Positions 5,842 through 6,449 of a stretch of DNA of 6,449 bases are shown one piece after another. Position numbers and translations under genes: made by a program. The stretch is from Ruminococcus sp. (GTDB taxonomy: Bacteria; Bacillota; Clostridia; Oscillospirales; Ruminococcaceae), in the NCBI GenBank assembly GCA_014799675.1, contig JAAVHM010000154.1, positions 1 through 6,449 of the forward strand, written 5' to 3'. Each line of letters opens with the position of its first letter. Within the stretch, counting starts at the first letter, position 1. The notes below the pieces were generated by a model. That model worked only from the letters and a program-made list of their open reading frames with translations. It made no database searches and had not been told where the DNA came from.

Positions 5842-5867
5842 AAAGCACATTGGAACTGCTTATCATT
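5797..5867 (-). ncRNA. Predicted orphan antisense RNA of unit 1
   Basis: This is the predicted product of the promoter at 5874-5902, about 70 nt to the hairpin at 5803-5830. By analogy with the other units its 5' end should match a toxin start region. The plus-strand sequence here, TTGGAACTGCTTATCATTGC (from 5851), would read (M)ELLIIA, like a small hydrophobic toxin start, but no such toxin is in the window. Ends are estimates. Confidence 0.5.
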
Positions 5868-5873
5868 GCTTAC

Positions 5874-5902
5874 ATTATACACCCGATTTTCTTATTTGTC
5901 AA
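5874..5902 (-). promoter_or_regulatory. Leftward promoter of unit 1 antisense RNA
   Basis: Minus strand TTGACA (5902-5897), 17 bp, TATAAT (5879-5874); perfect consensus, same position in the repeated block as the promoters at 5663-5691 and 6205-6233. Confidence 0.88.
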
Positions 5903-5917
5903 GTGTTTTCCCACAGT

Positions 5918-5946
5918 TTGACAAAATTCGTCATAAGTGGTATAAT
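5918..5946 (+). promoter_or_regulatory. Rightward toxin promoter of unit 2
   Basis: TTGACA (5918-5923), 17 bp, TATAAT (5941-5946), preceded by TGG (extended -10). Predicted start near 5953, giving a leader of about 52 nt before the GTG at 6005. Confidence 0.9.
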
Positions 5947-5960
5947 AATCCTGTTGTCAG

Positions 5961-5996
5961 CTTCCAAAATGCGGAGTAATCCGACACGGAGGGAGG
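5961..5996 (+). promoter_or_regulatory. Leader structure covering the toxin ribosome binding site (unit 2)
   Basis: CUUCC (5961-5965) can pair with GGAGG at 5988-5992 or at 5992-5996, the Shine-Dalgarno sequence of the GTG at 6005. Between them CGGA-GUAA-UCCG (5972-5983) forms a small hairpin with a GNRA loop. The fold would keep the new toxin mRNA poorly translated, a usual trait of type I toxin mRNAs. Confidence 0.55.
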
Positions 5997-6004
5997 TGGA
6001 ACTT

Positions 6005-6118
6005 GTGTTATATATAGCTTCTTTTCTTGTGTCTGTCGCAGCGAATGTTATTTCACATTTCATTTGCAAGTGGCTGGACAGTACATCATCGTCTGACAAT
6101 CAGCACAAACCCCAATAG
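6005..6118 (+). CDS. Small hydrophobic peptide, putative type I toxin (unit 2)
   Basis: The 37-aa peptide has one predicted membrane helix (about 2-20, YIASFLVSVAANVISHFI) followed by CKWLD and a polar tail STSSSDNQHKPQ. It aligns with the peptide at 6321-6404 as M-YI-SF--SV-ANV-S--I-KWLD. The start is GTG at 6005: GGAGG at 5992-5996 leaves 8 bases, the same sequence and spacing (GGAGGTGGAA) as before the second peptide's ATG, and a TTG at 6003 runs into a stop at once. Upstream are a consensus promoter and a leader hairpin; downstream are a bidirectional terminator and a convergent antisense promoter. This layout is that of the Fst/par type I toxins, which damage the membrane when overproduced. 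Relation to Fst (which has A-P where this has A-N in the helix) and toxicity are inference. The tail is 10 residues longer than in its paralogue. Confidence 0.8.
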   Translation: MLYIASFLVSVAANVISHFICKWLDSTSSSDNQHKPQ

Positions 6119-6124
6119 CAAAGC

Positions 6125-6198
6125 AAAAACCCCGTGGTGGCAGCCGCGGGGTTTCTGCTTTTGTGTGTCCTTGTGTTGACATACATAGCTTCTCTTGT
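6125..6198 (-). ncRNA. Predicted antisense RNA (antitoxin) of unit 2
   Basis: The predicted RNA runs from the promoter at 6205-6233 leftward to the shared terminator, about 74 nt. Its 5' half is complementary to the toxin start region: CTTGTGTT occurs at 6170-6177 and at 6002-6009 (the latter contains the GTG start), ATAGCTTCT at 6185-6193 and 6014-6022, and CTTGT at 6194-6198 and 6026-6030. Its 3' half overlaps the toxin mRNA's terminator. It can thus pair with both ends of the toxin mRNA, as RNA II of the par locus does with RNA I. Ends are estimates. Confidence 0.7.
6127..6154. terminator. Shared bidirectional terminator of unit 2
   Basis: AAACCCCGTGG (6127-6137) pairs with CCGCGGGGTTT (6144-6154), 11 bp with one T-G pair and loop TGGCAG. 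Outer AAAGCA and TGCTTT extend it. TTTCTGCTTTT follows rightward and TTTTTGCTTT leftward, so it can end both the toxin mRNA and the antisense RNA. It begins 9 bases after the toxin stop. Confidence 0.85.
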
Positions 6199-6204
6199 AA
6201 TTAC

Positions 6205-6233
6205 ATTATACATCTGATTTTTTTATTTGTCAA
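6205..6233 (-). promoter_or_regulatory. Leftward promoter of unit 2 antisense RNA
   Basis: Minus strand TTGACA (6233-6228), 17 bp, TATAAT (6210-6205); perfect consensus. Predicted start near 6198, placing the complementary direct repeats at the very 5' end of the antisense RNA. Confidence 0.9.
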
Positions 6234-6248
6234 GTGTTTTCCCGCAGT

Positions 6249-6277
6249 TTGACAAAATTCGTCATAAGTGGTATAAT
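6249..6277 (+). promoter_or_regulatory. Rightward toxin promoter of unit 3
   Basis: TTGACA (6249-6254), 17 bp, TATAAT (6272-6277), with TGG before the -10 (extended -10). Predicted start near 6284, giving a leader of about 37 nt. Confidence 0.9.
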
Positions 6278-6291
6278 AATTACATTGTCGG

Positions 6292-6311
6292 CTTCTTCCG
6301 CAAGGAGGGAG
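6292..6311 (+). promoter_or_regulatory. Leader hairpin covering the toxin ribosome binding site (unit 3)
   Basis: CUUCUUCC (6292-6299) pairs over all 8 bases (two U-G pairs) with GGAGGGAG (6304-6311), closed by a GCAA tetraloop of the stable GNRA class. The 3' arm overlaps the Shine-Dalgarno sequence GGAGG (6308-6312) of the ATG at 6321, so the site would be hidden in the nascent mRNA. Confidence 0.65.
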
Positions 6312-6320
6312 GTGGAAACC

Positions 6321-6404
6321 ATGAACTACATAATCTCATTCATAATCTCTGTTGTGGCGAATGTGGTGAGCAGCTGCATAAGCAAGTGGTTAGACAAGAG
6401 ATAA
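6321..6404 (+). CDS. Small hydrophobic peptide, putative type I toxin (unit 3)
   Basis: The 27-aa peptide is almost only a membrane helix (about 3-20, YIISFIISVVANVVSSCI) with a basic end SKWLDKR. It shares M-YI-SF--SV-ANV-S--I-KWLD with the peptide at 6005-6118, although the DNA of the two has diverged. The helix with small residues and Asn at its centre, then Trp, Leu, Asp and positive charges, fits Fst-like membrane toxins. The ATG is 8 bases after GGAGG. The promoter and a hairpin hiding the ribosome binding site are directly upstream. The 38 bases after it repeat the terminator region of unit 0, which here is cut by the window end, so its own antisense promoter is not visible. Toxicity and mechanism are inferred from layout, not from a recognised family hit. 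Confidence 0.8.
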   Translation: MNYIISFIISVVANVVSSCISKWLDKR

Positions 6405-6411
6405 GCTCGAC

Positions 6412-6449
6412 AATTAGCCCAAAAAGAAGAAACCCGAGGTGGCAGCCTC
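6412..6449. terminator. Terminator of unit 3, cut by the window end
   Basis: These 38 bases are identical to 5569-5606, including the left arm of the stem, the TGGCAG loop and the first four bases (CCTC) of the right arm. The rest of the stem and the T tract would lie just beyond the window. Confidence 0.75.

Larger units (their letters stand above)
5874..5946. repeat. 73-bp divergent-promoter block, copy 2
   Basis: Same length as copy 1 with 3 mismatches, and 4 mismatches against copy 3. Both promoters and their facing -35 boxes are intact. It separates toxin-less unit 1 from the first complete unit. Confidence 0.92.
6205..6277. repeat. 73-bp divergent-promoter block, copy 3
   Basis: Same length as copies 1 and 2, with 5 and 4 mismatches respectively. 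None of the mismatches falls in a promoter hexamer. It separates units 2 and 3. Confidence 0.92.

Noticed and set aside
5659..5882. Two overlapping minus-strand reading frames of 63 and 64 codons
   Set aside because: They run through the unit 1 hairpin and the promoter block, lack ribosome binding sites, and the antisense transcript would end before their stop codons.
5899..6099. 66-codon minus-strand reading frame opposite the unit 2 toxin
   Set aside because: It has no ribosome binding site and crosses the promoter block. The other strand explains the conservation.
5903..6118. A 71-codon plus-strand reading frame that includes the unit 2 peptide
   Set aside because: Its ATG lies upstream of the promoter -35 box. 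The GGAGG spacing and the paralogue both point to GTG at 6005.
6114..6198. Short reading frame (MYVNTRTH...) in the unit 2 antisense RNA
   Set aside because: It has only a poor ribosome binding site, passes through the terminator, and the peptide has no match in the other units.
6176..6204. Extra plus-strand TTGACA inside the unit 2 antisense region
   Set aside because: At 17 bp the matching hexamer would be AATTAC, a poor -10. The bases belong to the direct repeat region.
5663..6277. The regularly repeated 73-bp blocks as a CRISPR array
   Set aside because: Spacings are 211 and 331 bp, too long and uneven; repeats carry promoters, and the intervals hold genes and terminators.
5359..6449. 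oriC with DnaA boxes upstream of rpmH
   Set aside because: I read both strands for TTATCCACA or close variants and saw none. The origin, if near, lies beyond the window.

Overview
The window looks like origin-proximal DNA from a Gram-positive member of the Clostridia, probably an Oscillospiraceae/Ruminococcus-like gut anaerobe. The evidence is the classic Firmicutes block rpmH-rnpA-yidD-yidC-jag-mnmE, strong GGAGG ribosome binding sites, TTGACA/TATAAT promoters, a YidC without a lipoprotein signal and a Jag with a long basic tail. The genus is inference.

Left and middle (224-5444, all minus strand): a consensus promoter at 5415-5444 starts one long transcript that reads leftward. In order it carries rpmH (ribosomal protein L34, 44 aa), rnpA (RNase P protein), yidD (membrane insertion factor), yidC (insertase), jag/khpB (KH-R3H RNA-binding protein), mnmE (tRNA U34-modifying GTPase) and a GNAT acetyltransferase. 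A hairpin with a U tract between rpmH and rnpA probably lowers expression of everything after rpmH. The genes join ribosome and tRNA maturation (rpmH, rnpA, mnmE) to membrane protein insertion (yidD, yidC, and jag by association). mnmG, the usual partner next to mnmE, is not in the window.

The gaps hold a family of GC-rich palindromic repeats: a hairpin at 20-108, a copy at 2192-2311 abutting the jag stop codon, and an inverted copy at 5466-5546 just upstream of the rpmH promoter.

Right end (5569-6449): this is the most interesting part. It is a tandem array of what look like type I toxin-antitoxin units built like the enterococcal par/Fst locus. A complete unit has a plus-strand consensus promoter, a leader hairpin covering the ribosome binding site, a 27-37 aa hydrophobic peptide ending in KWLD, a bidirectional terminator, and a minus-strand consensus promoter giving a predicted antisense RNA of about 75 nt. 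The 5' end of each such antisense RNA is complementary to the start-codon region of a toxin mRNA. Two toxin genes are visible (6005-6118, GTG start; 6321-6404, ATG start). Two further units at the left (5569-5691 and 5707-5902) keep the antisense half but have no toxin gene. A 73-bp block of back-to-back promoters, present three times and nearly identical, separates the units. The last unit runs off the window end.

In related Firmicutes dnaA and oriC lie on the upstream side of rpmH, so the array probably sits between rpmH and the origin. No DnaA box or dnaA gene is visible here, so that placement is inference.
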